This document shows, piece after piece, positions 35,101-49,099 of a DNA stretch of 64,000 nt (position 1 is the first letter of the stretch; every line of letters starts with the position of its first letter). Both the position numbers and the translations under genes were made by a program. Under the pieces are notes generated by a model that made no database searches, was not told the origin of the DNA, and saw only the letters and a list, made by a program, of their open reading frames with translations. Location of the stretch: positions 186,001 through 250,000 of the forward strand of contig CAXKVV010002167.1 in assembly GCA_964058805.1 (NCBI GenBank). The letters run 5' to 3'. Source of the DNA: Schoenoplectus triqueter (taxonomy: Eukaryota > Streptophyta > Magnoliopsida > Poales > Cyperaceae).

Positions 35101-38100
35101 AAACTTGAAAACGGGAAAGGACGCCCTCGGTAACGCCGAAAATGAGTCCGGGCGCGCAAAACATGAAAACGGGACCCGACGACCTCGGCACCGCCGAAAA
35201 CGAGTCCGGGCGTGCAAAACATGAAAACGGGACCCGACGACCACGGCAACGCCCAAAACGTGTCCGAGCGCGCAAAACTCGAAAACGGGACAGGACGCCC
35301 TCGGAACCGCCGAAAACGAGTCCTGGCGTGCAAAACATGAAAACGGGACCCGACGCCCTCGGCACCGCCGTAAACGAGTACGGGCGCGCAAAACTTGAAA
35401 ACGGGAAAGGACGCCCTCGGTAACGCCGAAAATAAGTCCGGGCGCGCAAAACATGAAAACGGGACCCGACGACCTCAACAACGCCCAGAACGTGTCCGGG
35501 CGCGCAAAACTCGAAAACGGGACAAGACGCCCTCGGTACCGCCGAAAGGAGTCCGAGCGAGCAAAACATGAAAACGGGACCCGACGCCCTCGGCACCGCC
35601 GTAAACGAGTCCTGGCGCGCAAAACTTGAAAACGGGACCCGACGCCCTCGGTACCGCCGAAAACGAGTCCGGGCGCGCAAAACATGAAAACGGGACCCGA
35701 CGACCTCGGCACCGCCGAAAAAGTGTCCGGGCGCGCAATCCGTGAAAACGGGACAGGACGCCCTCGGCACCGCCGAAAACGTGTCCGGGCGCGCAAAACA
35801 TGAAAACGGGACCAAACGCCCACGGTACCGCCGAAAACGAGTCCGGGCGCGCAAAACAAGTAAAAGGGACCCGACGCCCTCGGCACCGCCGTAAACGAGT
35901 CCGGGCGTGCAAAACTTGAAAACGGGAAAGGACACCCTCGGTAACGCCGAAAACGAGTCCGGGCGCGCAAAACATGAAAACGGGACCCGACGACCTCGGC
36001 GCCGCCGAAAACGTGTCCGGGCGCGCATACCTTGAAAATAGGACAGTACGGCCTCGGTACCGCCGAAAATGAGTCTGGGCGCGCAAACAAAACTTGAAAA
36101 CGGGACCCGACGGCCTCGGAACCGCCGAAAACTTGTCCGGGCGCGCAAAACTTGAAAACGGGAAAGGACGCCCTCGGTACCGCTGAAAACGAATCCATGC
36201 GCGCAAAACAAGAAAACGAGACCCGACGACGTCGGCACCGCCAAAACGTGTCCGGGCGTGAAAAACATGAAAACGGGACCCGACGACCTCGGCAACGCCC
36301 AAAACGTGTCCGGGCACGCAAAACTCGGAAACGAGACAGGACGCCCTCGATACCACCGAAAACGTGTCCGGGCGCGCAAAACATGAAAACGGGACCCGAC
36401 GCCCTCGGCACCGCTGTAAACAAGTCCGGGCGCGCAAAACTTGAAAACGGGAAAGGACGCCCTCGGTAACGCCGAAAACGAGTCCGGGCGCGCAAAACAT
36501 GAAGACGGGACCCGACGACCTCGGCGCCGCCGAAAACGAGTCCGGGCGTGCAAAAGATGAAAACGGGACCCGACGACCACGGCAACGCCCAAAACGTGTC
36601 CGAGCGCGCAAAACTCGAAAACGGGACAGGACGCCCTCGGTACCGCCGAAAACGAGTCCTGGCGTGCAAAACATGAAAACGGGACCCGACGCCCTCGGCA
36701 CCGTCGTAAACGAGTACGGGCGCACAAAACTTGAAAACGGGAAAGGACGCCCTCGGTAACGCCGAAAATAAGTCCGGGCGCGCAAAACATGAAAACGGGA
36801 CCCGACGACCTCGGCGCCGCCGAAAACGTGTCCGGGCGCGCATACCTTGAAAATAGGACAGGACGGCCTCGGTACCGCCGAAACGAGTCCGGGCGAGCAA
36901 AACATGAAAACGGGACCCGACGCCCTCGGCACCGCCGTAAACGAGTCCTGGCGCGCAAAACTTGAAAACGGGACCCGACGCCCTCGGTACCGCCGAAAAC
37001 GAGTCCGGGCGCGCAAAACATGAAAACGGGACCCGACGACCTCGGCACCGCCGAAAAAGTGTCCGGGCGCGCAATCCGTGAAAACGGGACAGGACGCCCT
37101 CGGCACCGCCGAAAACGTGTCCGGGCGCGCAAAATATGAAAACTGGACCAAACGCCCACGGTACCGCCGAAAATGAGTCCGGGCGCGCAAAACAAGTAAA
37201 AGGGACCCGACGCCCTCGGCACCGCCGTAAATGAGTCCGGGCGTGCAAAACTTGAAAACGGGAAAGAACGCCCTCGGTAACGCCGAAAACGAGTCCGGGC
37301 GCGCAAAACATAAAAACGGGACCCGACGACCTCGGCGCCGCCGAAAACGTGTCCGGGCGCGCATACCTTGAAAATAGGACAGGACGGCCTCGGTACCGCC
37401 GAAAATGAGTCTGGGCGCGCAAAAAAACTTGAAAACGGGACCCGACGGCCTCGGCACCGCCGAAAACTTGTCCGGGCGCGCAAAACTTGAAAACGGGAAA
37501 GGACGCCCTCGGTACCGCCGAAAACGAATCCAGGCGCGCAAAACAAGAAAACGGGATCCGACGACGTCGGCACCGCCAAAACGTGTCCGGGCGTGAAAAA
37601 CATGAAAACGGGACCCGACGACCTCGGCAACGCCCAAAACGTGTCCGGGCACGCAAAACTCGGAAACGGGACAGGACGCCCTCGATAACAACGAAAACGT
37701 GTCCGAGCGCGCAAAACATGAAAACGGGACCCGACGCCCTCGGCACCGCTGTAAACAAGTCCGGGCGCGCAAAACTTGAAAACGGGAAAGGACGCCCTCG
37801 GTAACGCCGAAAACGAGTCCGGGCGCGCAAAACATGAAAACGGGACCCGACGACCTCGGCACCGCCGAAAACGAGTCCGGGCGTGCAAATCATGAAAACG
37901 GGACCCGACGACCACGGCAACGCCCAAAACTTGTCCGAGCGCGCAAAACTCGAAAACGGGACAAGACGCCCTCGGTACCGCCGAAATCGAGTCCTGGCGT
38001 GCAAAACCTGAAAACGGGACCCGACGCCCTCGGCACCGCCGTAAACGAGTACGGGCACGCAAAACTTGAAAACGGGAAAGGACGCCCTCGGTAACGCCGA

Positions 38101-38640
38101 AAATAAGTCCGGGCGCGCAAAACATGAAAACGGGACCCGACGACCTCAACAACGCCCAGAACGTGTCCGGGCGCGCAAAACTCGAAAACGGGACAAGACG
38201 CCCTCGGTACCGCCGAAACGAGTTCGGGCGAGCAAAACATGAAAACGGGACCCGACGCCCTCGGCACCGCCGTAAACGAGTCCGGGCGCGCAAAACTTGA
38301 AAACGGGACCCGACGCCCTCGGTACCGCCGAAAACGAGTCCAGGCGCGCAAAACATGAAAACGGGACCCGACGACCTCGGCACCGCCGAAAAAGTGTCCG
38401 GGCGCGCAATCCGTGAAAACGGGACAGGACGCCCTCGGCACCGCCGAAAACGTGTCCGGGCGCGCAAAACATGAAAACGGGACCAAACGCCCACGGTACC
38501 GCCGAAAACGAGTCCGGGCGCGCAAAACAAGTAAAAGGGACCCGACGCCCTCGGCACCGCCGTAAACGAGTCCGGGCGTGCAAAACTTGAAAACGGGAAA
38601 GGACGCCCTCGGTAACGCCGAAAACGAGTCCGGGCGCGCA
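35100..38640 (+). repeat. 1335-bp higher-order repeat (23-mer), two copies plus a partial one
   Basis: A 23-monomer unit (23 x 58 plus 1) repeats at offset 1335-1336 bp, at about 35100-36440, 36441-37775 and part of a third copy to about 38640. Markers are ATGAGTCTGGGCGCGCAAA followed by extra A residues (36070 and 37407), GCAATCCGTG (35728, 37070 and 38407), ATAAGTCCGGGCGCGC, and the CCGCCAAAACGTGTCC unit (36239 and 37572). The copies differ by indels: the first A-rich slip is AAACAAAACTTG (+4) and the second AAAAAAACTTG (+3). Confidence 0.75.
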
Positions 38641-41600
38641 AAACATGAAAACGGAACCCGACGAACTCGGCGCCGCCGAAAACGAGTCCGGGCGCGCAAA
38701 ACATGAAAACGGGACCCGACGACCTCGGCAACGCCCAAAACGTGTCCGAGCGCGCAAAACTCGAAAACGGGACAGGACGCCCTCGGTACCGCCGAAAACG
38801 AGTCCGGGCGTGCAAAACATGAAAACGGGACCTGACGCCCTCGGCACCGCCGTAAACGAGTCCGGGCGCGCAAAACTTGAAAACGGGACCCGACGACCTC
38901 GGTACCGCCGAAAACGAGTCAGGGCGCGCAAAACATGAAAACGGGACCCGACGACCTCGGCATCGCCGAAAAAGTGTCCGGGCGCGCAATCCGTGAAAAC
39001 GGGACAGGACGCCCTCGGCACCGCCGAAAACGTGTCAGGGCGCGCAAAACATGAAAACGGGACCAAACGCCCACGGTACCGCCGAAAACGAGTCCGGGCG
39101 CGCAAAACAAGTAAAAGGGACCCGACGCCCTCGGTATCGCCGAAAACGAGTCCTCGCGCGCAAAACTTGAAAACGGGACCCGACGGCCTCGTTACCGCCG
39201 AACATGAGTCCGGGCGCGCAAAACTTGAAAACGGGACCCGACGGCCTCGGTACCGCCGAAAACGAGTCCGGGCGCGCAAAACAAGAAAACGGGACCCGAC
39301 GACGTCGGCACCGCCGAAAACGTGTCCGGGCATGCAAAACATGAAAACGGGACCCGACGACCTCGGCAACGCCCAAAACGTGTCCGGGCACGCAAAACTC
39401 GGAAACGGGACAGGACGCCCTCGGTACCGCCGAAAACGTGTCCGGGCGCGCAAAACATGAAAACGGGACCCGACGCCCTCGGCACCGCTGTAAACGAGTC
39501 CGGCCGCGCAAAACTTGAAAACGGGAAAGGATGCCCTCGGTAACGCCGAAAACGAGTCCGGGCGCGCAAAACATGAAAACGGGGCCAGACGACCTCGGCA
39601 CCGCCGAAAACGAGTCCGGGCGCGCAAAACATGAAATCGGGACCCGACGACCACGGCAAAACCCAAAACGTGTCCGAGCGCGCAAAACTCGAAAACGGGA
39701 CAGGACGCCCTCGGTACCGCCGAAAACGAGTCATGGCGTGCAAAACATGAAAACGGGACCCGACGACCTCGGCACCGCCGAAAAAGTGTCTGGGCGCGCA
39801 ATCCGTGAAAACGGGACAGGACGCCCTCGGCACCGCCGAAAACGTGTCCGGGCGCGCAAAACATGAAAACGGGACCAAACGCCCACGGTACCGCCGAAAA
39901 CGAGTCCGGGCGCGCCAAACTTGCAAACGGGACCCGACGGCCCCGGTACTGCCGAAATTGAGTCCGGGCGCGCAAAACTTGAAAACGGGACCCGACGGCC
40001 TCAACAACGCCCAGAACGTGTCCGGGCGCGCAAAACTCGAAAACGGGACAAGACGCCCTCGGTACCGCCGAAACGAGTTTGGGCGAGCAAAACATGAAAA
40101 CGGGACCCGACGCCCTCGGCACCGCCGTAAACGAGTCCGGACGCGCAAAACTTGAAAACGGGACCCGACGCCCTCGGTACCGCCGAAAACGAGTCCGGGC
40201 GCGCAAAACATGAAGACGGGACCCGACGACCTCGGCACCGCCGAAAAAGTGTCCGGGCGCGCAATCCGTGAAAACGGGACAGGACGCCCTCGGCACCGCC
40301 GAAAACGTGTCCGGGCGCGCAAAACATGAAAACGGGACCAAACGCCCACGGTACCGCCGAAATCGAGTCCGGGCGCGCAAAACAAGTAAAAGGGACCCGA
40401 CGCCCTCGGCACCGCCGTAAACGAGTCCGGGCGTGCAAAACTTGAAAACGGGAAAGGACGCCCTCGGTAACGCCGAAAACTAGTCCGGGCGCGCAAAACA
40501 TGAAAACGGGACCCGACGAACTCGGCACCGCCGAAAACGAGTCCGGGCGCGCAAAACATGAAAACGGGACCCGACGACCTCGGCACCGCCGTAAACGAGT
40601 CCGGGCGCGCAAAACTTGAAAACGGTACAGGACGCCCTCGGTACCGCCGAAAACGAGTCCGGGCGTGCAAAACATGAAAACGGGACCCGACGCCCTCGGC
40701 ACCGCCGTAAACGAGTCCGGGCGCGCAAAACTTGAAAACGGTACCCGACGCCCTCGGTAACACCGAAAACGAGTCCGGGCGCGCAAAACATGAAAACGGG
40801 ACTCGACGACCTCGGCGCCGCCGAAAACGTGTCCGGGCGCGCATACCTTGAAAATAGGACAGGACGGACTCGGCACGGCCGAAAACGGGACTGGACGCCC
40901 TCGGCACCGCCGAAAACGTGTCCGGGCGCGCCAAACATGAAAACGGGACCCGACGCCCGCGGAACCGCCGAAAACGAGTCCGGGCAAGCAAAACATGTAA
41001 AAGGGACCAGACGACCTTGGTACCGCCGAAAACGAGTCCTCGCGCGCAAAACTTGAAAACGGGACCCCACGCCCTCGGTACCGCCGAAAATGAGTCCGGG
41101 CGCGCAAAACATGAAAACAGGACCCGACGACCTCGGCACTGCCGAAAACGTGTCCGGGCGCGCAAATCTTGTAAACGGGAAAGGACGCCCTCAGTACCGC
41201 CAAAAACGAGTGTGGGTGCGCAAAAAAAGAAAACGGGACCCGACGACTTCGGCACCGCCGAAAACGTGTCCGGGCGCGAAAAAGTTGAAAAGGGGAAAGG
41301 ACGCCCTCGGTACCGCCGAAAACGAGTCCGTGCGCGCAAACCATGAAAACGGGACCAAACGCCCACGGTACCGCCGAAAACGAGTCCGGGCGCGCAAAAC
41401 AAGTAAAAGGGACCCGACGCCCTCGGTACCGCCGAAAACGAGTCCGGGCGCGCAAAACAAGTAAAAGGGACCCGACGCCCTCGGTACCGCCGAAAATTAG
41501 TCCGGGCGCGCAAAACATGAAAACAGGACCCGACGACCTCGGCACTGCCGAAAACGTGTCCGGGCGCGCAAAACTTGTAAACGGGAAAGGACGCCCTCAG

Positions 41601-42560
41601 TACCGCCAAAAACGAGTCTGGGTGCGCAAAACATGAAAACGGGACCCGACGACCTCGGCAACGCCCAAAATGTGTCCTTGAGCGCAAAACTTGAAAACGG
41701 GAAAGGACGCCCTCGGTACCGCCGAAAACGAGTCCGGGCGCGCAAAACAAGTAAAAGGGACCCGACGCGCTCGGTACCGCCGAAAACGAGTCCTGGCGCG
41801 CAAAACAAGTAAAAGGGACCCGACGCCCTCGGTACCGCCGAAAATTAGTCCTGGCGCGCAAAACTTGAAAACGGGACCCGACTGCCTCGGTACCGCCGAA
41901 AATGTGTCCGGGCGTGCAAAACATGAAAACGGGACCCGACGGCCTCGGCACCGCCGAAAACGTGTCCGGGCGCGCAAAACTTGAAAATGGGAAAGGATGC
42001 CCTCTGTACCGCCGAAAACGAGTCCGGGCGCGCAAAACAAGAAAACGGGACCCGAGGACGTCGGCATCGCCGAAAACGAGTCCGGGCGCGCAAAACACGA
42101 AAACGGGAACCGACGACCTCGGCAACGCCCAAAATGAGTCCGGGCGCGCAAAACTCGAAAACGGGACAGGACGCCCTCGGTACCGCCAAAAACGTGTCCG
42201 GGCGCGCAAAACATGAAAACGGGACCCGACGCCCTCGGCACCGCCGTAAACGAGTCCGTGCGCGCAAAACTTGAAAACGGGAAAGGACGCCCTCGGTAAC
42301 GCCGAAAACGAGTCCGGGCGCGCAAAACATGAAAACGGGTCCCGACGACCTCGGCAACGCCCAAGACGTGTCCTGGCGCGCAAAACTTGAAAACGGGAAA
42401 GGACGCCCTCGGTAACGCCGAAAACGAGTCCGGGGGCGCAAAACATGAAAACGGGACCCGACGCCCTCGGCACCGCTGTAAACAAGTCCGGGCGCGCAAA
42501 ACATGAAAACGGGAAAGGACGCCCTCGGTAACGCCGAAAACGAGTCCGGGCGCGCAAAAC
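38641..42560 (+). repeat. Satellite with first copy of the composite module
   Basis: These are satellite units in mixed order. From about 40830 they carry the first copy of a module that recurs four more times to the right. It begins with a CATACCTTGAAAATAGG unit, then a 31-bp half monomer (40882-40912), then a CAAGCAAAACATGTAAAAGGG unit and a series of CAAGTAAAAGGG units. A unit with TTGAGCGCAAAAC near 41671 is peculiar to this copy. No gene is seen. Confidence 0.7.
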
Positions 42561-45500
42561 ATGAAAACGGGACCCGACGACCTCAGCACCGCCGAAAACG
42601 AGTCCGGGCGTGCAAAACATGAAAACGGGACCCGACGACCACGGCAACGCCCAAAACGTGTCCGAGCGCGCAAAACTCGAAAACGGGACAGGACGCCCTC
42701 GGTACCGCCGAAAACGAGTCCTGGCGTGCAAAACATGAAAACGGGACCCGACGCCCTCGGCACCGCCGTAAACGAGTACGGGCGCGCAAAACTTGAAAAC
42801 GGGAAAGGACGCCCTCGGTAACGCCGAAAATAAGTCCGGGCGCGCAAAACATGAAAACGGGACCCGACGACCTCAACAACGCCCAGAACGTGTCCAGGCG
42901 CGCAAAACTCGAAAACGGGACAAGACGCCCTCGGTACCGCCGAAACGAGTTCGGGCGAGCAAAACATGAAAGCGGGACCCGACGCCCTCGGCACCGCCGT
43001 AAACGAGTCCGGGCGCGCAAAACTTGAAAACGGGACCCGACGCCCTCGGTACCGCCGAAAACGAGTCCGGGCGCGCAAAACATGAAGACGGGACCCGACG
43101 ACCTCGGCACCGCCGAAAAAGTGTCCGGGCGCGCAATCCGTGAAAACGGGACAGGACGCCCTCGGCACCGCCGAAAACGTGTCCGGGCGCGCAAAACATG
43201 AAAACGGGACCCGACGACCTCGGCAACGCCCAAAACGTGTCCTTGCGCGCAAAACTTGAAAACGGGAAAGGACGCCCTCGGTAACGCCGAAAACGAGTCC
43301 GGGCGCGCAAAACATGAAAACGGGACCAAACGCCCACGGTTCCGCCGAAAACGAGTCCGGGCGCGCAAAACAAGTAAAAGGGACCCGACGCGCTCGGTAC
43401 TGCCGAAAACGAGTCCTGGCGCGCAAAACAAGTAAAAGAGACCTGACGCCCTCGGTACCGCCGAAAATTAGTCCTGGCGCGCAAAACTTGAAAACGGGAC
43501 CCGACTCCCTCGGTACCGCCGAAAATGTGTCCGGGCGCGCAAAACAAGAAAACGGGACAAGAAAACGGGACCTGACGACCTCGGCATCGCCCAAAACGAG
43601 TCCGGGCGCGCAAAACTCGAAAACGGGACAGGACGCCCTCGGTACCGCCAAAAACGTGTCCGGGCACGCAACACATGAAAACGGGACCCGACGCCCTCGG
43701 CACCGCCGTAAACGAGTCCGTGCGCGCAAAACTTGAAAACGGGAAAGGACGCCCTCGGTAACGCCGAAAACGAGTCCGTGCGCGCAAAACATAAAAACGG
43801 GACCCGACGACCTCGGCAACGCCCAAAACGTGTCCTGGCGCGCAAAACTTGAAAACGGGAAAGGACGCCCTCGGTAACGCCGAAAACGAGTCCGGGCGCA
43901 CAAAACATGAAAACGGGACCCGACGACCTCCGCACCGCCGAAAACGAGTCCGGGCGTGCAAAACATGAAAACGGGACCCGACGACCACGGCAACGCCCAA
44001 AACGTGTCCGAGCGCGCAAAACTCGAAAACGGGACAGGACGCCCTCGGTACCGCCGAAAACGAGTCCTGGCGTGCAAAACATGAAAACGGGACCCGACGC
44101 CCTCGGCACCGCCGTAAACGAGTACGGGCGCGCAAAACTTGAAAACGGGAAAGGACGCCCTCGGTAACGCCGAAAATAAGCCCGGGCGCGCAAAACATGA
44201 AAACGGGACCCGACGACCTCAACAACGCCCAGAACGTGTCCGGGCGCGCAAAACTCGAAAACGGGACAAGACGCCCTCGGTACCGCCGAAACGAGTTCGG
44301 GCGAGCAAAACATGAAAGCGGGACCCGACGCCCTCGGCACCGCCGTAAACGAGTCCGGGCGCGCAAAACTTGAAAACGGGACCCGACGCCCTCGGTACCG
44401 CCGAAAACGAGTCCGGGCGCGCAAAACATGAAGACGGGACCCGACGACCTCGGCACCGCCGAAAAAGTGTCCGGGCGCAAAATCCGTGAAAACTGGACAG
44501 GACGCCCTCGGCACCGCCGAAAACGTGTCCGGGCGCGCAAAACATGAAAACGGGACCAAACGCCCACGGCACCGCCGAAAAAGTGTCCGGGCGCGCAAAA
44601 CTTGAAAATGGGAAAGGATGCCCTCTGTACCGCCGAAAACGAGTCCGGGCGCGCAAAACGGGACCTGACGACCTCGGCATCGCCGAAAACGAGTCCGGGC
44701 GCGCAAAACACGAAAACGGGACCCGACGACCTCGGCAACGCCCAAAACGAGTCCGGGCGCGCAAAACTCGAAAACGGGACAGGACGCCCTCGGTACCGCC
44801 AAAAACGTGTCCGGGCACGCAACACATGAAAACGGGACCCGACGCCCTCGGCACCGCCGTAAACGAGTCCGTGCGCGCAAAACTTGAAAACGGGAAAGGA
44901 CGCCCTCGGTAACGCCGAAAACGAGTCCGTGCGCGCAAAACATAAAAACGGGACCCGACGACCTCGGCAACGCCCAAATCGTGTCCTGGCGCGCAAAACT
45001 TGAAAACGGGAAAGGACGCCCTCGGTAACGCCGAAAACGAGTCCGGGAGCACAAAACATGAAAACGGGACCCGACGACCTCCGCACCGCCGAAAACGAGT
45101 CCGGGCGTGCAAAACATGAAAACGGGACCCGACGACCACGGCAACGCCCAAAACGTGTCCGAGCGCGCAAAACTCGAAAACGGGACAGGACGCCCTCGGT
45201 ACCGCCGAAAACGAGTCCTGGCGTGCAAAACATGAAAACGGGACCCGACGCCCTCGGCACCGCCGTAAACGAGTACGGGCGCGCAAAACTTGAAAACGGG
45301 AAAGGACGCCCTCGGTAACGCCGAAAATAAGCCCGGGCGCGCAAAACATGAAAACGGGACCCGACGACCTCAACAACGCCCAGAACGTGTCCGGGCGCGC
45401 AAAACTCGAAAACGGGACAAGACGCCCTCGGTACGGCCGAAACGAGTTCGGGCGAGCAAAACATGAAAGCGGGACCCGACGCCCTCGGCACCGCCGTAAA

Positions 45501-47480
45501 CGAGTCCGGGCGCGCAAAACTTGAAAACGGGACCCGACGCCCTCGGTACCGCCGAAAACGAGTCCGGGCGCGCAAAACATGAAGACGGGACCCGACGACC
45601 TCGGCACCGCCGAAAAAGTGTCCGGGCGCGCAATCCGTGAAAACTGGACAGGACGCCCTCGGCACCGCCGAAAACGTGTCCGGGCGCGCAAAACATGAAA
45701 ACGGGACCAAACGCCCACGGTACCGCCGAAAACGAGTCCGGGCGCGCAAAACAAGTAAAAGGGACCCGACGCGCTCGGTACCGCCGAAAACGAGTCCCGG
45801 CGCGCAAAACAAGTAAAAGGGACCCGACGCCCTCGGTACCGCCGAAAATTAGTCCTGGCGCGCAAAACATGAAAACGGGACCCGACTGCCTCGGTACCGC
45901 CGAAAATGTGTCCGGGCGTGCAAAACATGAAAACGGGACCCGACGGCCTCGGCACCGCCGAAAACGTGTCCGGGCGCCCAAAACTTGAAAATGGGAAAGG
46001 ATGCCCTCTATACCGCCGAAAACGAGTCCGGGCGCGCAAAACAAGAAAACGGGACCCGAGGACGTCGGCATCGCTGAAAACGAGTCCGGGCGCGCAAAAC
46101 ACGAAAACGGGACCCGACGACCTCGGCAACGCCCAAAACGAGTCCGGGCGCGCAAAACTCGAAAACGGGACAGGACGCCCTCGGTACCGCCAAAAACGTG
46201 TCCGGGCGCGCAAAACATGAAAACGGGACCCGACGCCCTCGGCACCGCCGTAAACGAGTCCGTGCGCGCAAAACTTGAAAACGGGAAAGGACGCCCTCGG
46301 TAACGCCGAAAACGAGTCCGGGCGCGCAAAACATGAAAACGGGACCCGACGACCTCGGCAACGCCCAAGACGTGTCCTGGCGCGCAAAACTTGAAAACGG
46401 GAAAGGACGCCCTCGGTAACGCCGAAAACGAGTCCGGGCGCGCAAAACATGAAAACGGGACCCGACGCCCTCGGCACCGCTGTAAACAAGTCCGGGCGCG
46501 CAAAACTTGAAAACGGGAAAGGACGCCCTCGGTAACGCCGAAAACGAGTCCGGGCGCGCAAAACATGAAAACGGGACCCGACGACCTCAGCACCGCCGAA
46601 AACGAGTCCGGGCGTGCAAAACATGAAAACGGGACCCGACGACCACGGCAACGCCCAAAACGTGTCCGAGCGCGCAAAACTCGAAAACGGGACAGGACGC
46701 CCTCGGTACCGCCGAAAACGAGTCCTGGCGTGCAAAACATGAAAACGGGACCCGACGCCCTCGGCACCGCCGTAAACGAGTACGGGCGCGCAAAACTTGA
46801 AAACGGGAAAGGACGCCCTCGGTAACGCCGAAAATAAGTCCGGGCGCGCAAAACATGAAAACGGGACCCGACGACCTCAACAACGCCCAGAACGTGTCCG
46901 GGCGCGCAAAACTTGAAAACGGGACCCGACGGCCTCGGTACCGCCGAAAACGAGTCCGGGCGCGCAAAACAAGAAAACGGGACCCGACGACGTCGGCACC
47001 GCCGAAAACGTGTCCGGGCATGCAAAACATGAAAACGGGAACCTACGACCTCGGCAACGCCCAAAACGTGTCCGGGCACGCAAAACTCAGAAACGGGACA
47101 GGACGCCCTCGGTACCGCCGAAAACGTGTCTGGGCGCGCAAAACATGAAAACGGGACCCGACGCCCTCGGCACCGCTGTAAACGAGTCCGGGCGCGCAAA
47201 ACTTGAAAATGGGAAAGGATGCCCTCGGTAACGCCGAAAACGAGTCCGGGCGCGCAAAACATGAAAACGGGACCAGACGACCTCGGCACCGCCGAAAACG
47301 AGTCTGGGCGCGCAAAACATGAAAACGGGACCCGACGACCTCGGCAACGCCCAAAACGTGTCCGGGCGCGCAAAACTCGAAAACAGGACAGGACGCCCTC
47401 GGTACCGCCGAAAACGAGTCCGAGCGCGCAAAACATGAAAACGGGACTCGACGACCTCGGCGCCGCCGAAAACGTGTCCG
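42561..47480 (+). repeat. Nested HOR block with 1151-, 1346- and 1507-bp spacings
   Basis: A five-monomer signature (CCTCAGCACC or CCTCCGCACC, then GACCACGGCAAC, ACTCGAAAACGGGACAGG, TGCAAAACATG and GTAAACGAGTACGGG) recurs near 42561, 43907, 45058 and 46565. The spacing varies with insertions and deletions between signatures. The 1151-bp interval is 20 monomers minus 9 bp, mostly from an 8-bp loss near 44660 (GCGCGCAAAACGGGACC). A 13-bp duplication, GAAAACGGGACAA, is seen near 43548-43575. The 1507-bp interval (26 monomers minus 1) is the one repeated later. Confidence 0.7.
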
Positions 47481-49099
47481 GGCGCGCATACCTTGAAAAT
47501 AGGACAGGACGGCCTCGGCACGGCCGAAAACGGGACTGGACGCCCTCGGCACCGCCGAAAACGTGTACGGGCGCGCAAAACATGAAAACGGGACCCGACG
47601 CCCGCGGTACCGCCGAAAACGAGTCTGGGCAAGCAAAACATGTAAAAGGGACCAGACGACCTTGGTACCGCCGAAAACGAGTCCTCGCGCGCAAAACTTG
47701 AAAACGGGACCCCACGCCCTCGGTACCGCCGAAAATGAGTCCGGGCGCGCAAAACATGAAAACAGGACCCGACGACCTCGGCACTGCCGAAAACGTGTCC
47801 GGGCGCGCAAATCTTGTAAACGGGAAAGGACGCCCTCAGTACCGCCAAAAACGAGTGTGGGTGCGCAAAAAAAGAAAACGGGACCCGACGACTTCGGCAC
47901 CGCCGAAAACGTGTCCGGGCGCGAAAAAGTTGAAAAGGGGAAAGGACGCCCTCGGTACCGCCGAAAACGAGTCCGTGCGCGCAAAACATGAAAACGGGAC
48001 CAAACGCCCACGGTACCGCCGAAAACGAGTCCGGGCGCGCAAAACAAGTAAAAGGGACCCGACGCCCTCGGTACCGCCGAAAACGAGTCCTGGCGCGCAA
48101 AACAATTAAAAGGGACCCGACGCCCTCGATACCGCCGAAAATTAGTCCGGGCGCGCAAAACATGAAAACAGGACCCGACGACCTCGGCACTGCCGAAAAC
48201 GTGTCCGAGCGCGCAAAACTTGTAAACGGGAAAGGACGCCCTCAGTACCGCCAAAAACGAGTCTGGGTGCGCAAAACATGAAAACGGGACCCGACGACCT
48301 CGGCAACGCCCAAAACGTGTCCTTGCGCGCAAAACTTGAAAACGGGAAAGGACGCCCTCGGTAACGCCGAAAACGAGTCCGGGCGCGCAAAACATGAAAA
48401 CGGGACCAAACGCCCACGGTACCGCCGAAAACGAGTCCGGGCGCGCAAAACAAGTAAAAGGGACCCGACGCGCTCGGTACCGCCGAAAACGAGTCCTGGC
48501 GCGCAAAACAAGTAAAAGAGACCCGACGCCCTCGGTACCGCCGAAAATTAGTCCTGGCGCGCAAAACTTGAAAACGGGACCCTACTGCCTCGGTACCGCC
48601 GAAAATGTGTCCGGGCGTGCAAAACATGAAAACGGGACCCGACGGCCTCGGCACCGCCGAAAACGTGTCCGGGCGCGCAAAACTTGAAAATGGGAAAGGA
48701 TGCCCTCTGTACCGCCGAAAACGAGTCCGGGCGCGCAAAACAAGAAAACGGGACCTGACGACCTCGGCATCGCCGAAAACGAGTCCGGGCGCGCAAAACA
48801 CGAAAACGGGACCCGACGACCTCGGCAACGCCCAAAACGAGTCCGGGCGCGCAAAACTCGAAAACGGGACAGGACGCCCTCGGTACCGCCAAAAACGTGT
48901 CCGGGCACGCAACACATGAAAACGGGACCCGACGCCCTCGGCACCGCCGTAAACGAGTCCGTGCGCGCAAAACTTGAAAACGGGAAAGGACGCCCTCGGT
49001 AACGCCGAAAACGAGTCCGGGCGCGCAAAACATAAAAACGGGACCCGACGACCTCGGCAACGCCCAAAATGTGTCCTGGCGCGCAAAACTTGAAAACGG

